Under the pieces are notes generated by a model. It had not been told where the DNA came from and made no database searches. It saw only the letters and a list, made by a program, of their open reading frames with translations. Position numbers and translations under genes: made by a program. Shown piece after piece: positions 8,957-17,862 of a stretch of DNA of 64,000 bases. The stretch covers positions 24,710 through 88,709 of the forward strand of contig NZ_JAFFQA010000018.1 of NCBI RefSeq assembly GCF_016919065.1, in the 5' to 3' direction. This DNA comes from Desulfobulbus rhabdoformis. Lineage in GTDB: Bacteria; Desulfobacterota; Desulfobulbia; Desulfobulbales; Desulfobulbaceae. How positions within the stretch are numbered: position 1 is the first letter of the stretch; each line of letters opens with the position of its first letter.

Positions 8957-9325
8957 TTATGGTTTGGAGGTGTCCGGAACGTAGACCATGGAGCCATCCT
9001 CGAGTTGGTAGGCCACCCCCAGTCGGTTTCCTTTGCCTTGAGCGGTTTCTTTTGTCACACGGGTCGCTGTGATCTGCGTGCCTTTTTTAACGATGATTTC
9101 CATTTCACCGGAAGCCTGCTGTTTCATGATGGTCATCTCCGAGTTCTCGTCAAAAAGGTCCTGCAGCCGGTAGACGCTGAACAGGGTGAGGATCAATCCG
9201 ACAATGAAGACCAGGCCAATGTCAAAGAGGTTGGCCACCCCGGTCATGGGATCGTCATCGCGAAAGGCCATGTCGCTGAATCCTTTGCCCGCTTGACTAC
9301 TGCGACGTGAGCGAAAGTAGCGCAT
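8957..9325 (-). CDS. DUF2149 protein, ExbD-like partner
   Basis: A 122-residue protein with one membrane helix at about residues 36-53 (FDIGLVFIVGLILTLFS) and a C-terminal globular part with LGVAYQLEDGSMVYVPD. It matches what I know of DUF2149, which sits next to MotA/TolQ/ExbB and DUF2162 genes in cobN loci of methanogens. The layout is that of ExbD: short cytoplasmic N-terminus, one helix with an Asp at its start, periplasmic domain. The Asp in LFDIG is placed like the proton-path Asp of ExbD (inference). It begins two bases after the stop of the channel gene, so the two are translated together. Confidence 0.75.
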   Translation of the reverse strand: MRYFRSRRSSQAGKGFSDMAFRDDDPMTGVANLFDIGLVFIVGLILTLFSVYRLQDLFDENSEMTIMKQQASGEMEIIVKKGTQITATRVTKETAQGKGNRLGVAYQLEDGSMVYVPDTSKP

Positions 9326-9326
9326 C

Positions 9327-9932
9327 TCAGTGCTCCGCCTGGTTGGTCATCATCAGTTCGGTTGCAAGCTCCATATTCTTGATATCCTCTTCAAGCCAGC
9401 GTCTGCGGACGGTGTAAAAACAAAAGGCGATGGTTCCAACGGCCAGGCCGACTACCGTAGTTGTGAAGGCAATGACCAGATCAGAGCTGAGTTTAGTCAT
9501 GTCCCCCTGGCCCAAGGCGGCAAGCCCCGTTCCCATGGGAATAAGGGTGCCGATCAAGCCAAGTGAAGGACCGGTGCGCACCAGAAGACGTAGCTTGTCC
9601 ATGGATTTCCACAGTTCCAAGGTAGTTGACTGGAGCAGGTTTTCCACGGCCAGTTCCGTGTTGGTGGCGGTTTGTTGAATCGCTTTCAGGGATTTGAGGT
9701 AGCGGTTAACCCGGTGTGAGACGATGTTTTCTGTCTGTGCAGATTGCAATGCGCCGGGCAGGTCAATGACCGCACCGGAGGTGAGTCGGGTCCGTTCCAG
9801 CCATTCGGCAAAAAAGTTTCCAGCCTGGACAATTACCACCAGTACCAGGATGCTGAGCATCAGGAGCACGGGGTAGAGCAGAGAAGAAGAAACCAGGTAA
9901 ATAAAGGTTTTAAGCAGGGCGCCGATGTCCAT
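9327..9932 (-). CDS. MotA/TolQ/ExbB proton-channel family protein
   Basis: A 201-residue inner-membrane protein with three hydrophobic segments: residues about 10-35 (LVSSSLLYPVLLMLSILVLV), 118-138 (GPSLGLIGTLIPMGTGLAAL) and 148-172 (AFTTTVVGLAVGTIAFCFYT). The GLIGTLIPMG and TTVVGLAVG phrases are the ExbB/TolQ signature helices. It would form the proton-driven motor with the DUF2149 protein directly downstream and energise the TonB-dependent receptor that ends the operon. The start codon overlaps the stop of the DUF2162 gene (TAATG). No TonB gene accompanies this set; TonB might come from the rightward operon at 22 kb. Confidence 0.85.
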   Translation of the reverse strand: MDIGALLKTFIYLVSSSLLYPVLLMLSILVLVVIVQAGNFFAEWLERTRLTSGAVIDLPGALQSAQTENIVSHRVNRYLKSLKAIQQTATNTELAVENLLQSTTLELWKSMDKLRLLVRTGPSLGLIGTLIPMGTGLAALGQGDMTKLSSDLVIAFTTTVVGLAVGTIAFCFYTVRRRWLEEDIKNMELATELMMTNQAEH

Positions 9933-10687
9933 TAGCGGGAACTCCGTATTTTTTGAAAGGTATGGCCAAAACCGGCCGTAAAGGTAAGCAAGGTGAGTAC
10001 CACCACCGGTGCAAGACTGGTGAGGCTTTGCTGGTGGGTGGCCACGTGGTACTGGGCCAACCGGTAGATCTTGTCGATATCACTGAACTGGGGCAAGACT
10101 GCCATGGAGATCAGGAAATAGATGCCCAGAAGCAACATACCGCTACCGAGCAGCGATTCCGCCGATTGTTTTGAGATGGATTTGATGCCCAGCATTATCC
10201 CCATGCTCACGAGGCTGATACCTAAAAAAGCAAGGTAAAGCCCACCCACCACCTGCGGGAACTGGTCGGGAAAGAGGGAGAGGCAAAAGGCGATGGAAAA
10301 AATGATCACCGTGGCGCAAACCGGGCAGGGCAGGGTCAGCAGTAACCAGCCTCGGCTTGCTGCCCTGTTGTGTTCATGGGGCCTGCGGATCAGGAGCAAA
10401 CCCCAGCCCACCATGACCGCTGCCAGGATCAGGTGCACCTGCATGCCGGAGCGGAGAAAGCTCTGGATGGAGGCAAAATGGGCTAATGGATCAAGTACGT
10501 GAAGTCCCAGGCCGATCAGGGCGAAAAAGAGGGCATAGAAGAGCGAAAACGCCAGTACTTTGGTCAGCTTTGCTTTGAGTGATGTGTTGTTCTTTCTGCC
10601 TATGAGGTAGGCCATGCCTATGCCGCTCTTTCCGGCAAAAATGCCGATGCTGAAGAGAACGCCCATGATCAGAGATTTGTAGATCAT
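9932..10687 (-). CDS. DUF2162 predicted membrane transporter
   Basis: A 251-residue polytopic protein with about seven hydrophobic segments. It resembles the DUF2162 'predicted transporter' family, usually found beside DUF2149, ExbB and cobN genes. One segment contains LPCPVCATVIIF, a CPVC motif inside the membrane that could bind metal or be redox-active, comparable with CcdA/DsbD-like folds (inference). A basic loop RRPHEHNRAASRG follows the third helix and is rich in His and Arg. The start ATG at 10687 begins the translational unit that continues with overlapping stop and start into the ExbB-like gene. About 650 bases of repeat-filled DNA separate it from cobN upstream. Confidence 0.7.
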   Translation of the reverse strand: MIYKSLIMGVLFSIGIFAGKSGIGMAYLIGRKNNTSLKAKLTKVLAFSLFYALFFALIGLGLHVLDPLAHFASIQSFLRSGMQVHLILAAVMVGWGLLLIRRPHEHNRAASRGWLLLTLPCPVCATVIIFSIAFCLSLFPDQFPQVVGGLYLAFLGISLVSMGIMLGIKSISKQSAESLLGSGMLLLGIYFLISMAVLPQFSDIDKIYRLAQYHVATHQQSLTSLAPVVVLTLLTFTAGFGHTFQKIRSSR

Positions 10688-10750
10688 TGTGCTGTTTCCT
10701 TGGTTGATGTTGTATTTGTTACGTCAAGCATGCCTTTTTCTCGAACTGTA

Positions 10751-10910
10751 GGGTGTCTTGAATAATTAGATTTTTCAATCAAGGCCAAGGATTGCGCAAA
10801 ATTTTACCGCAGGCATATATATGATATTCCGAGGATAAAATTTTAAGCATGACGAGGTAAGCGCCAGACTCCGCGGGATTGGCAGAAAAAACAATTATTC
10901 AAGATGCCCT
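10751..10910 (+). repeat. palindromic intergenic repeat, family P, copy 2
   Basis: A 160-bp copy with ends GGGTGTCTTGAATAATTAG and CAATTATTCAAGATGCCCT and the TTTTACCGCAGGCATATA / CCGAGGATAAAATTTT core. Compared with copy 1 it carries an extra 18-20 bases (AGGTAAGCGCCAGACTCCGC) between the core and the right arm. It abuts a family R element directly at 10911. The pair sits between cobN and the DUF2162 gene, splitting what is probably one operon. Confidence 0.85.
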
Positions 10911-11027
10911 GTTGGAGCGCGGCCATGCCCGCGACCATCAGTGTTTCGGTCATCTGAGAATTTCCCCACCAAATAATCGTGCCAATTCACCAGGGCAGTA
11001 GGTTGGTGGTGAGGCACGAACCCCAAC
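10911..11027 (+). repeat. REP-like repeat, family R, copy 2
   Basis: A 117-bp copy from GTTGGAGCGCGGCCATGCCC to GAGGCACGAACCCCAAC. Its left end touches the right end of the family P copy with no spacer. The same right-end-of-P to R contact recurs at 27261-27266. Confidence 0.75.
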
Positions 11028-11325
11028 GGAATTGTGCGGTTTCAGATAGTTTCAATGAGTTTTTATTAAGAACTCAACACCGAGCTGTTTGCTTATTTGG
11101 GTCTCCTCGCTGGAGGGGCATTCTTTTTTTGCGTGCCCAAAAAAAGAATCAAAAAAAGGGCAGCCGTACCGCTGAGACTACCCCGTTCGGTGGGGTTTGA
11201 AACCGGCGAGGCCAAAACTCGCTGCGCTCAGACAGTTGGCCTCTTCTTCCGGCTTCAAACCCCAACAAAACTATGCGGTTCGAGCACCAAAGTTGGGGTT
11301 CCTTCGTCACCTCCAACCTACAGGA
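11028..11325. other. repeat-flanked spacer closing with an inverted family R end
   Basis: About 300 bases without a gene. At 11292-11319 lies an inverted, slightly diverged copy of the right end of family R (GTTGGGGTTC...CACCTCCAACC). The segment between 11028 and 11291 is thus framed by two R ends in opposite orientation. Inside are an A-rich hairpin (CATTCTTTTTTTGCGTGCCC / AAAAAAAGAATC) and a GC-rich stretch resembling dispersed non-coding repeats seen in other proteobacteria. It could be the remains of a composite insertion. Confidence 0.5.
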
Positions 11326-11338
11326 CCACTCCTCATCC

Positions 11339-14300
11339 TCACCGCCGCCGTCGCGAGCCCCAGATAAACAGTGCCAGCACAAAGACCACAAACAGACTCG
11401 CGGCCCACTGGATACCAGACGAACTCAACTCAGTGGAATCATCAGTGGTCTTGATCTCCTCCATCTTGTATCCCTCGACTTTTTCAGCCTTGGTGCCCTC
11501 GTCGCTTGGCTGTGCATCGTCCTTTGGCTGTTGCTGATCCTCTTGGGCTTCCTTGCTCTGCTTTTCCTCCGGTTCCTGCTCCTTTTTCTGCTCGCCCGCT
11601 GGTGCCGCATTGAGCTGGACAATCAATTCTGCCCGCTCGGCGGTCTGTTCTTCCAAGGTCTTTTGCGCGGCCTGCTCAATGGCCAGCTTGAATTGCTCAA
11701 CTATTTTGGGATCCAGCACGCCGGGCATGGAGATGATGTTGACCACCATCTGGTTGAGCATGGGGTTATTGCAGGTATGATCACAGCAGGCCACGCCGCG
11801 GCGCACCACGTTGGTGGCGTACTCGGCGGCCAGCTTTTGGGTGACAGCCTCCTTCGGCTGCCAGTAGCCCTTGCGCACAGTCTCCAGCATACGGGCGGTC
11901 ATGGACTGGTAGGCCCAGGGGGAGTTCTCGTCAAAGAACTCAGCCAGGTCCATGTCGTACTTGTCTTCCACATAGACCTCATAGACCTGCTGCCACTTAT
12001 CGGCACTGACTGCATCAGGCACCGTGACCTGCCAGCCCCAGAGGTTCTCGGCAAAATCCGCCATCTGGCGGGCACCGGCGTAATTATCGCCCTTCATCCC
12101 CTCAATCCACTGGGGGTTGAGGTAGCGGGTGCGCATCTCCCGGCCCACGGTTTTGGCCACATCCTCGACAATGAGTTCGTTTTTCTTGCGGTGCATGGTC
12201 ACCAGGGTATACGGTGCCTCGCCACGCACGTTCTTAACCGCCAGCGACATGCCTCCCAGGTACTGGAAGAAGTCATCGGTATCGATAATGCCAATCACGT
12301 TGGTGGAACGGGAATGCACAGCGGTATCCACCCCGCGCAGGTTTTCCTTGAAGGTATCTTTAACTTTGACCCCCCACTTGCCCTGGCCGATTGCAAAGCC
12401 AACCCGGTTGATATAGACGTCGCTCACCGATGCATCGGTATCCCAGATACCGGAAGATCCGGTCATCTCGGCGATACCCGTCCCGTAGGAGCCCACCTCT
12501 TCGGTGAAGATGCGAAAACGGGACTGCTCTCCGGCCTCTTCTGCGCTCATCCCCTTGGCCATCAGCGCCTTTTGAATGGTTGCCTGGTTACGGGCAAGGA
12601 AGTTTTCGATATCGGTCTGGGCCATGGCCTTTTGTACGGCCTCATCCAGGAATAACAGCTTCTCGGGAAACATATCCCGGTAGAGTCCCGAGGGATTGAT
12701 GAGCACGTCAATGCGCGGACGATTAAGCTCCTTGCCGGGAATAACCCGGGTATCGATGACTCGCCCACTGGGATCCCAGACCGGCTCCACGCCCATGAGC
12801 GCGAGTACCGTCGATTCATTCACGCCCTCGTTACGCGAGGTTTCGGTCGCCCAGAGCACAACCCCCACTTTTTCGGGATACTTGCCTTCTTCTGCAAGTT
12901 TGGTGCTGATCATCTCCTCCGCTGCCCTTTTTCCCACATTCCAGGCCGCTTTGGAGGGCACCTTGGCAGGGGAAAACCCATAAAAGTTTTTACCCGTGGG
13001 GATGGCGGCCAGGTTGCGCAGTGGATCGTTCCCCTCGCCTGGGGGCACATATTCGCCACGCAGGGCGCGAATCAGGTTGTTCATTTCCCGCAGGGGCGAA
13101 TCCACCAGGTCTTTTCTGATCTGAGCGGGATCCGCACTGGGATTTTGTTTTTGAATCAGTGCACGAGTCGAATCAGTGGCATCATCGCTGTAGGCCTTAC
13201 CAAAGGTATGAAGACCGTAGGGTAGGGAGTTGTCATCGATCTCATGGAGGTAGAGGTGGATCTTCTCCATGGCTGCATCATCAAATTGTTTCAGGCCTAT
13301 ATCCTTGTCCAGGCCGGTTTGTTGAACCAGGTCAAAGATCTGTTTTTGGTACTCCCCCGCCGTCTCTCCACCTTTGGCGCTGATGATCTCATACTGGTGA
13401 TAGAGGTCATGAATCTGTTTGTATTCGCTGTAGAGGTCCGCCTCCTTCATCGGCGGGGTGAGGTGATCGATGATCACTGCCCGGCCACGCCGTTTAGCCT
13501 CGATGCCTTCCCCCACGTCGTCCACGATATAGGGGTAAATGTTGGGAATATCGCCGAGCATGATCTCCGGTGGGTCCGAGGGCGCCAGGCCGGCCTGCTT
13601 GCCCGGCAACCACTCGTAGGTGGCATGGGTGCCGAGATGGATCATTGCATCGGCATGGAATTTTTCTTTGAGCCAGAGGTAGGCGGCAATGTACTGGTGG
13701 TGCGGGTAGAGGGTTGTGTCGTGGTAGAGCTTGAGCGGATCATCGCTCCAGCCGCGGGCCGGTTCCGGCAGCAGGACCACATTGCCCAGTTTGACCATGG
13801 GGAAGACCAGATTGCCGTCCTTGGTCATGATGGCGCAATCTTCAGCTTTCCCCCACTGGGCAATTACCGGTTTTTTGAAATCTTCGGGCAGCTTGTTAAA
13901 CCAAGCGGTGTACTCGGTAAGCGAGACCTGCTCCACGCCGCCGGAGGCCAGCAGCGCATCCAATTCGCCCGGAGCCCAGGATCCGATGTTGCGACCACTG
14001 GCCATAACCATATCCTGAATACCACGCTCGGTGAGCTTGTCGGCGTCATTGATCTGATAGCCCTCGGCCTTCATTCGGGTAGTGATGGTTTGCAGGCTGC
14101 GAAAGACATTGAGGTAGGCCGCCGCGATGTTTTGTTTGCCCTGGTGGTGGTTGTAGTAGAGGATCGCCACCTTTTTATCTTTGTTTGCCATGCGTTGCAG
14201 TTTGGCCCAGTTGTGGAGTCGGGGCAGAAGAAATTCGATGCACTCATCCACCGTCTGGCCGACAAAGAGTTCCCGGCCATTGCTTGGGTCGGTTACCTTT

Positions 14301-15298
14301 TTCTTGCCCAGAATAACGGTGGGCTCGATGGCACCTGAAAATTCCGGGGTGGCCACTGCCCAGGCGGCGGCAAAGGGTGTGATCCCAACCGGGTTCTTGC
14401 GCCATTCCTCCACGGTTTCAGCATAGGGGTTGATCAGGTTAAACAGGGGGACATTGAGCTCTTCAAGTGCCAGGCGAATATCATCGTTGATGGACGAGGC
14501 AAACTTGAGGGTAAAGGCCAGCACTATATCAACCGGAGGCTTACCGTCCACGGGTTTGAGATAGTTGGCCAGTACCTTGGGCAGGGATCCAAAACAGGGA
14601 TAGACCGAGAGACCACCCGCCTCAAATTTGCGGATCATCTCATCCACTGCCTCGATCAGCCCGACCTTGAGACTGTTGTTATACAGGAGAATAGCAACCC
14701 TGGGGTTGTCTGCCTTGAAGCCCTGTTGCTGTTCGTACCAGCGTTGATATTCGCTCAGGCTGGTGAAGTTGTGGTCACTGTCTGGGTGATGGAGGCAAAT
14801 TGCTGGTTGTACCTTGAGAGGCTGATAGCTGATGGAGTCGTCAATGTGGCGATGGACAACCAGCCGAATCATATTCTCCAGATTTTTCTGGCTGGTATGG
14901 TGGTGGTAGGCCATGATGTCGGAGTCAAAAATAAAGCCCTTTTTCTGCAACCCTTCAGGATCACTGGAGTGGTTCATGGCATAGACCGTACGACCAGCCA
15001 TGAGTTGATGATCGATCATATATCTGGCCAGGTCGCCTGCCATGACATTGACCAGCACCACGGAGCAGGCAGCTACATAGACCTCTGCTTGTGGATCCTG
15101 CTCAAGTTCCGCCAGGGTGAAAAAGCGGGTCTCGATGGAACCGGGCAGGTCCAGCGCGTCTAGGGCGCGTTGCAGCTGGTAACCGTTCATGTCGATTTCC
15201 AGAAGCGCAACCTTGGCAGTTTTGGCTGCCAAGGCGTTGGAGGTCAGGGCGAAAACGAGGAAGAACAGCAGTAGAATACGGGGCGTTGATCGGTTCAC
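11339..15298 (-). CDS. cobN: CobN-like cobaltochelatase large subunit, exported and membrane-anchored
   Basis: A 1319-residue protein covering the full CobN/BchH-type domain, with the signature HLGTHATYEWLPGKQAG near residue 560 and GDIPNIYPYIVDD just after. Unlike the classical cytoplasmic enzyme it starts with a signal peptide (LLLFFLVFALTSNALA) and ends with a charged, Glu/Gln/Lys-rich linker (about residues 1210-1285), one membrane helix (WAASLFVVFVLALFIW) and GSRRRR. The chelatase body should thus face the periplasm, tethered to the inner membrane. CobN normally needs CobS and CobT with ATP, neither of which is in the window. Chelation without ATP, or binding and transfer of cobalt or tetrapyrrole, must be considered. 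The GTG start at 15298 directly follows the TAA of the upstream gene, whose last codons provide the AAGGAG site. Confidence 0.9.
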   Translation of the reverse strand: MNRSTPRILLLFFLVFALTSNALAAKTAKVALLEIDMNGYQLQRALDALDLPGSIETRFFTLAELEQDPQAEVYVAACSVVLVNVMAGDLARYMIDHQLMAGRTVYAMNHSSDPEGLQKKGFIFDSDIMAYHHHTSQKNLENMIRLVVHRHIDDSISYQPLKVQPAICLHHPDSDHNFTSLSEYQRWYEQQQGFKADNPRVAILLYNNSLKVGLIEAVDEMIRKFEAGGLSVYPCFGSLPKVLANYLKPVDGKPPVDIVLAFTLKFASSINDDIRLALEELNVPLFNLINPYAETVEEWRKNPVGITPFAAAWAVATPEFSGAIEPTVILGKKKVTDPSNGRELFVGQTVDECIEFLLPRLHNWAKLQRMANKDKKVAILYYNHHQGKQNIAAAYLNVFRSLQTITTRMKAEGYQINDADKLTERGIQDMVMASGRNIGSWAPGELDALLASGGVEQVSLTEYTAWFNKLPEDFKKPVIAQWGKAEDCAIMTKDGNLVFPMVKLGNVVLLPEPARGWSDDPLKLYHDTTLYPHHQYIAAYLWLKEKFHADAMIHLGTHATYEWLPGKQAGLAPSDPPEIMLGDIPNIYPYIVDDVGEGIEAKRRGRAVIIDHLTPPMKEADLYSEYKQIHDLYHQYEIISAKGGETAGEYQKQIFDLVQQTGLDKDIGLKQFDDAAMEKIHLYLHEIDDNSLPYGLHTFGKAYSDDATDSTRALIQKQNPSADPAQIRKDLVDSPLREMNNLIRALRGEYVPPGEGNDPLRNLAAIPTGKNFYGFSPAKVPSKAAWNVGKRAAEEMISTKLAEEGKYPEKVGVVLWATETSRNEGVNESTVLALMGVEPVWDPSGRVIDTRVIPGKELNRPRIDVLINPSGLYRDMFPEKLLFLDEAVQKAMAQTDIENFLARNQATIQKALMAKGMSAEEAGEQSRFRIFTEEVGSYGTGIAEMTGSSGIWDTDASVSDVYINRVGFAIGQGKWGVKVKDTFKENLRGVDTAVHSRSTNVIGIIDTDDFFQYLGGMSLAVKNVRGEAPYTLVTMHRKKNELIVEDVAKTVGREMRTRYLNPQWIEGMKGDNYAGARQMADFAENLWGWQVTVPDAVSADKWQQVYEVYVEDKYDMDLAEFFDENSPWAYQSMTARMLETVRKGYWQPKEAVTQKLAAEYATNVVRRGVACCDHTCNNPMLNQMVVNIISMPGVLDPKIVEQFKLAIEQAAQKTLEEQTAERAELIVQLNAAPAGEQKKEQEPEEKQSKEAQEDQQQPKDDAQPSDEGTKAEKVEGYKMEEIKTTDDSTELSSSGIQWAASLFVVFVLALFIWGSRRRR

Positions 15299-17341
15299 TT
15301 ACTTCTCCTTGGTTGCATCTTCTCTAGCGCTCACACTTGCCACCAGCAGGGCAAAGGTTTGATGTAGAAGAGGAGGGATTTCTGTCTGGACAGTTGTCGG
15401 TGCCGTGATGGCGTGCCCCGCAATATGGGCGCTGAACATGGTTCGGAGCTGATCAAAAAACTGAAGATCCGTGATTAATCCTTTATCGGTATCATCACTC
15501 AAGGCCAGCACGGTCTCGATACAACTCCTGACCAGGGGATCGGAGAAGGCGAATGCCAGTCTCTTTTTCAGCTTCGCAGGGGGCAGGGAGGAAGGATAGT
15601 GCTCAACCAACCAGGAGAGGCTGATCTGCCGTTCATCCAGCCGTTGCAAGAGAGAGCGCCCGGCCAGGATGCCGTTCTGACGACTTAGGGCCTCGGTGAC
15701 GCCGGCGTGGACCGCCTTGGCAATCAGCTCGCCAATCTTGCCGTGACCGCCGGTATACTTGACCAGTTTGCCTTCCCCCTGAACCAGAATCATCGAGTCG
15801 GTTCCTGTACCGGTTGCCCGGTAGTCCAAGGGATGCGGGGTACTGCGAATATCAAGATCCAGCAGGGCTGCGGTCTTTGCCTCGGTTGCAGTGATAATGG
15901 CGCGGGCCATGCCTTCAGGGGCCAGCTTATGGTTGGTGAGAATGATGATATTGATTGTGCCCAGAGGATGATTGTAACCAATATCCCGGGACATGCGCTG
16001 CGCGTTACCACGTACTCCGGCGGTCACCAGGGCAACCACCTCTATGCCGCCTTCGCGTTGCACCTGGAGGGAAAGGTTATCCATATTGGCCCCGGTCATC
16101 AGCCCGGAATAACTCTGGGTGGTGTAACCGAGGTTAGTGGCAATGTCAGCGGTGACCTGATCCACGCCAAAAGCCATATGTCCCAGGCTTGCGTGCATGG
16201 GCACGTAGGTGTTGCCTACAGCCTGCATAGCATCCCGGTTGCCGTCAATGGTGGAAAGGATTGCCTGGGGGCGTTTAAAGCTCAGGATCAAAGATTTGAA
16301 GTCAGCGTCGTTGACCCTGTGGGTGACCACCTTGGCGGATGCTACATAGTCAAGATCCAAGGAAAGAGGCTGCTCGCCAAGGGGGCCGTTCGAGCTGACG
16401 GCTTGCGCAGTATCAGCCATTAGGGCAGGGTAAATGGAGGCTGCAAGAAATTGAATAGCCGCGCCAACCCGTGGGGTGACCTGGCAGACAACTGAGCAGG
16501 GAAGGCTGATTATCCTATGGTTTTGAACCGCATTCACCTCTTGCCAGCCAGGCGTATTAAGATGGGCACGAACCTTGGACATATTGCGTTTGCAGCCATA
16601 GATGAGTTCCGGGTTGAAGTCTTTCCAGGCCTGGAGACGCACCGGCACAAAACTGCCGTTTTTGCCTTGGCGGGGCGGCAGGCCACCGGCAGCACTGATC
16701 ATCTCGTTTTGAAAGGAATCATCACCTGGACTATAAAGAATTTCCTTACCAACGATGACTCGGGCGACCCGTTTACGTTGCTCCGGGGGAAGTTTTTTGA
16801 GGCGGTCCTGAACGCGCTTGATCTGTTCACGATTGGTTTGAATGATCGTCTGTGCTGCCTGCGCACAATCAACCAGGCGGCCAACGTTTTCCATGCGAGT
16901 AAACCCTGCTGCCAATGTGGTTTCCTTATAAAGCAGCACTTTGGTAGAGGCATGCGGATCATCAAGCCAGGGTGCAAGCAACTGTTGCTGGCGCGTGGAC
17001 CCGATAATAAGATCGGGCCTGGCTGCTTCGATAGCCTTGGGATCAGGTTCAAAAAAACTGCCCATACTGGTTACCCGTAAACGGGCATGGGTGAGTAAAT
17101 CCTCCTGGGTGATACCAACCAGAAGATTTTCCTGATGCAGGTGCATCAACAGATCGGTCACGGAGCTGATCAGACAGACGATCCGCTGTGGCGGTTGTTT
17201 GAAATGTATGTCACGCCCCAAACTGTCGGTAATTGTCAGTGGATAGTCGCTGGCCAGGGAGAGAGTGGCCATGCTCGTGAGCAGGACGAGGACAAGAAGC
17301 CAAGAGTGAAAGGGGCGGGTTCGTTGGGCAATTTGGCGCAT
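15299..17341 (-). CDS. exported BtuF-like binding protein fused to CbiZ amidohydrolase
   Basis: A 680-residue two-domain protein. After a signal peptide (LLVLVLLTSMATLSLA), residues about 35-310 match the BtuF/FepB class of periplasmic binding proteins: ITDSLGRDIHFKQPPQRIVC, RPDLIIGSTRQQ. Residues about 340-560 match CbiZ, adenosylcobinamide amidohydrolase: TAGVRGNAQRMSRD, GTINIIILTNHKL, ARAIITATEAKTAALLDLDI, ATGTGTDSM, TGGHGKIGELIAKAV. CbiZ removes the aminopropanol side of cobinamide so that salvaged corrinoids can be rebuilt, and known CbiZ proteins work in the cytoplasm. This one would act in the periplasm on the corrinoid held by its own binding domain. The last 110 residues are helical and unassigned. 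It lies between the DUF4019 gene (19 bases) and cobN (adjacent), under a cobalamin riboswitch. Confidence 0.9.
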   Translation of the reverse strand: MRQIAQRTRPFHSWLLVLVLLTSMATLSLASDYPLTITDSLGRDIHFKQPPQRIVCLISSVTDLLMHLHQENLLVGITQEDLLTHARLRVTSMGSFFEPDPKAIEAARPDLIIGSTRQQQLLAPWLDDPHASTKVLLYKETTLAAGFTRMENVGRLVDCAQAAQTIIQTNREQIKRVQDRLKKLPPEQRKRVARVIVGKEILYSPGDDSFQNEMISAAGGLPPRQGKNGSFVPVRLQAWKDFNPELIYGCKRNMSKVRAHLNTPGWQEVNAVQNHRIISLPCSVVCQVTPRVGAAIQFLAASIYPALMADTAQAVSSNGPLGEQPLSLDLDYVASAKVVTHRVNDADFKSLILSFKRPQAILSTIDGNRDAMQAVGNTYVPMHASLGHMAFGVDQVTADIATNLGYTTQSYSGLMTGANMDNLSLQVQREGGIEVVALVTAGVRGNAQRMSRDIGYNHPLGTINIIILTNHKLAPEGMARAIITATEAKTAALLDLDIRSTPHPLDYRATGTGTDSMILVQGEGKLVKYTGGHGKIGELIAKAVHAGVTEALSRQNGILAGRSLLQRLDERQISLSWLVEHYPSSLPPAKLKKRLAFAFSDPLVRSCIETVLALSDDTDKGLITDLQFFDQLRTMFSAHIAGHAITAPTTVQTEIPPLLHQTFALLVASVSAREDATKEK

Positions 17342-17360
17342 GGGGAAGCTCCGGGGGATA

Positions 17361-17783
17361 TTAGTGGATGAAATACCCAGCAGACCGCCACGAACCGTCT
17401 GTTTCCTGCATCAGGGTGAGCGTTTCAACAGCGGAATGTTTATTGGCAAAAGAGGTGAAGTAACTCAGGATACGGTAATGCCCGTCAGGGGCTCCTGGCA
17501 GGGTGGTGGTTTCCTGGCTGTTTGTAAGCTGGCGTGTGCTCATTGCTCCCAGGGGAGAGCGAACCGCTTGAATGGTTTTGGACCAATCGGCTTGGCTGAC
17601 TGCATTTTGAAATAGAGATGAGGCCGCCTGCCAGCTTGCGTCATAATTACCTATATCAATGAGCTTTAACCAGTCCGCCGCAGCACGGTCTGTATCGTTT
17701 TGAGCAGTGGTTGCAGAAACAGGGGAGAGCAGAGGGGAACAGATGAATAGGGATACAAGGGCAACAGCATACAATGTTTTCAT
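17361..17783 (-). CDS. secreted DUF4019 protein
   Basis: A 140-residue protein with a signal peptide (MKTLYAVALVSLFICSPLL, cleavage near VSA-TTA) and a single small domain matching DUF4019: AAADWLKLIDIGNYDASWQA at the start, then a middle WSKTIQAVRSPLGAMSTRQL and the closing GSWRSAGYFIH. The fold is expected to be NTF2-like; no catalytic role is known. It is the first gene after the leftward cobalamin riboswitch and terminator, followed within 19 bases by BtuF-CbiZ. It is therefore repressed with the corrinoid genes. The ATG at 17783 has AGGAGGATCT just upstream. Confidence 0.85.
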   Translation of the reverse strand: MKTLYAVALVSLFICSPLLSPVSATTAQNDTDRAAADWLKLIDIGNYDASWQAASSLFQNAVSQADWSKTIQAVRSPLGAMSTRQLTNSQETTTLPGAPDGHYRILSYFTSFANKHSAVETLTLMQETDGSWRSAGYFIH

Positions 17784-17862
17784 AGATCCTCCTGGCTGTA
17801 TGTCACAGCGTTAGGTGAGAGGTTAGTGGTGCACCTCGAATCCCACGATCAAGCTGGAACGA

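Noticed and set aside
11273..14338. Long open frames antisense to cobN (for example 11273-12655 and 13244-14338, 460 and 364 codons)
   Set aside because: They mirror the codon pattern of the GC-rich cobN gene, have no ribosome-binding site and no motif; cobN itself is complete and recognisable.
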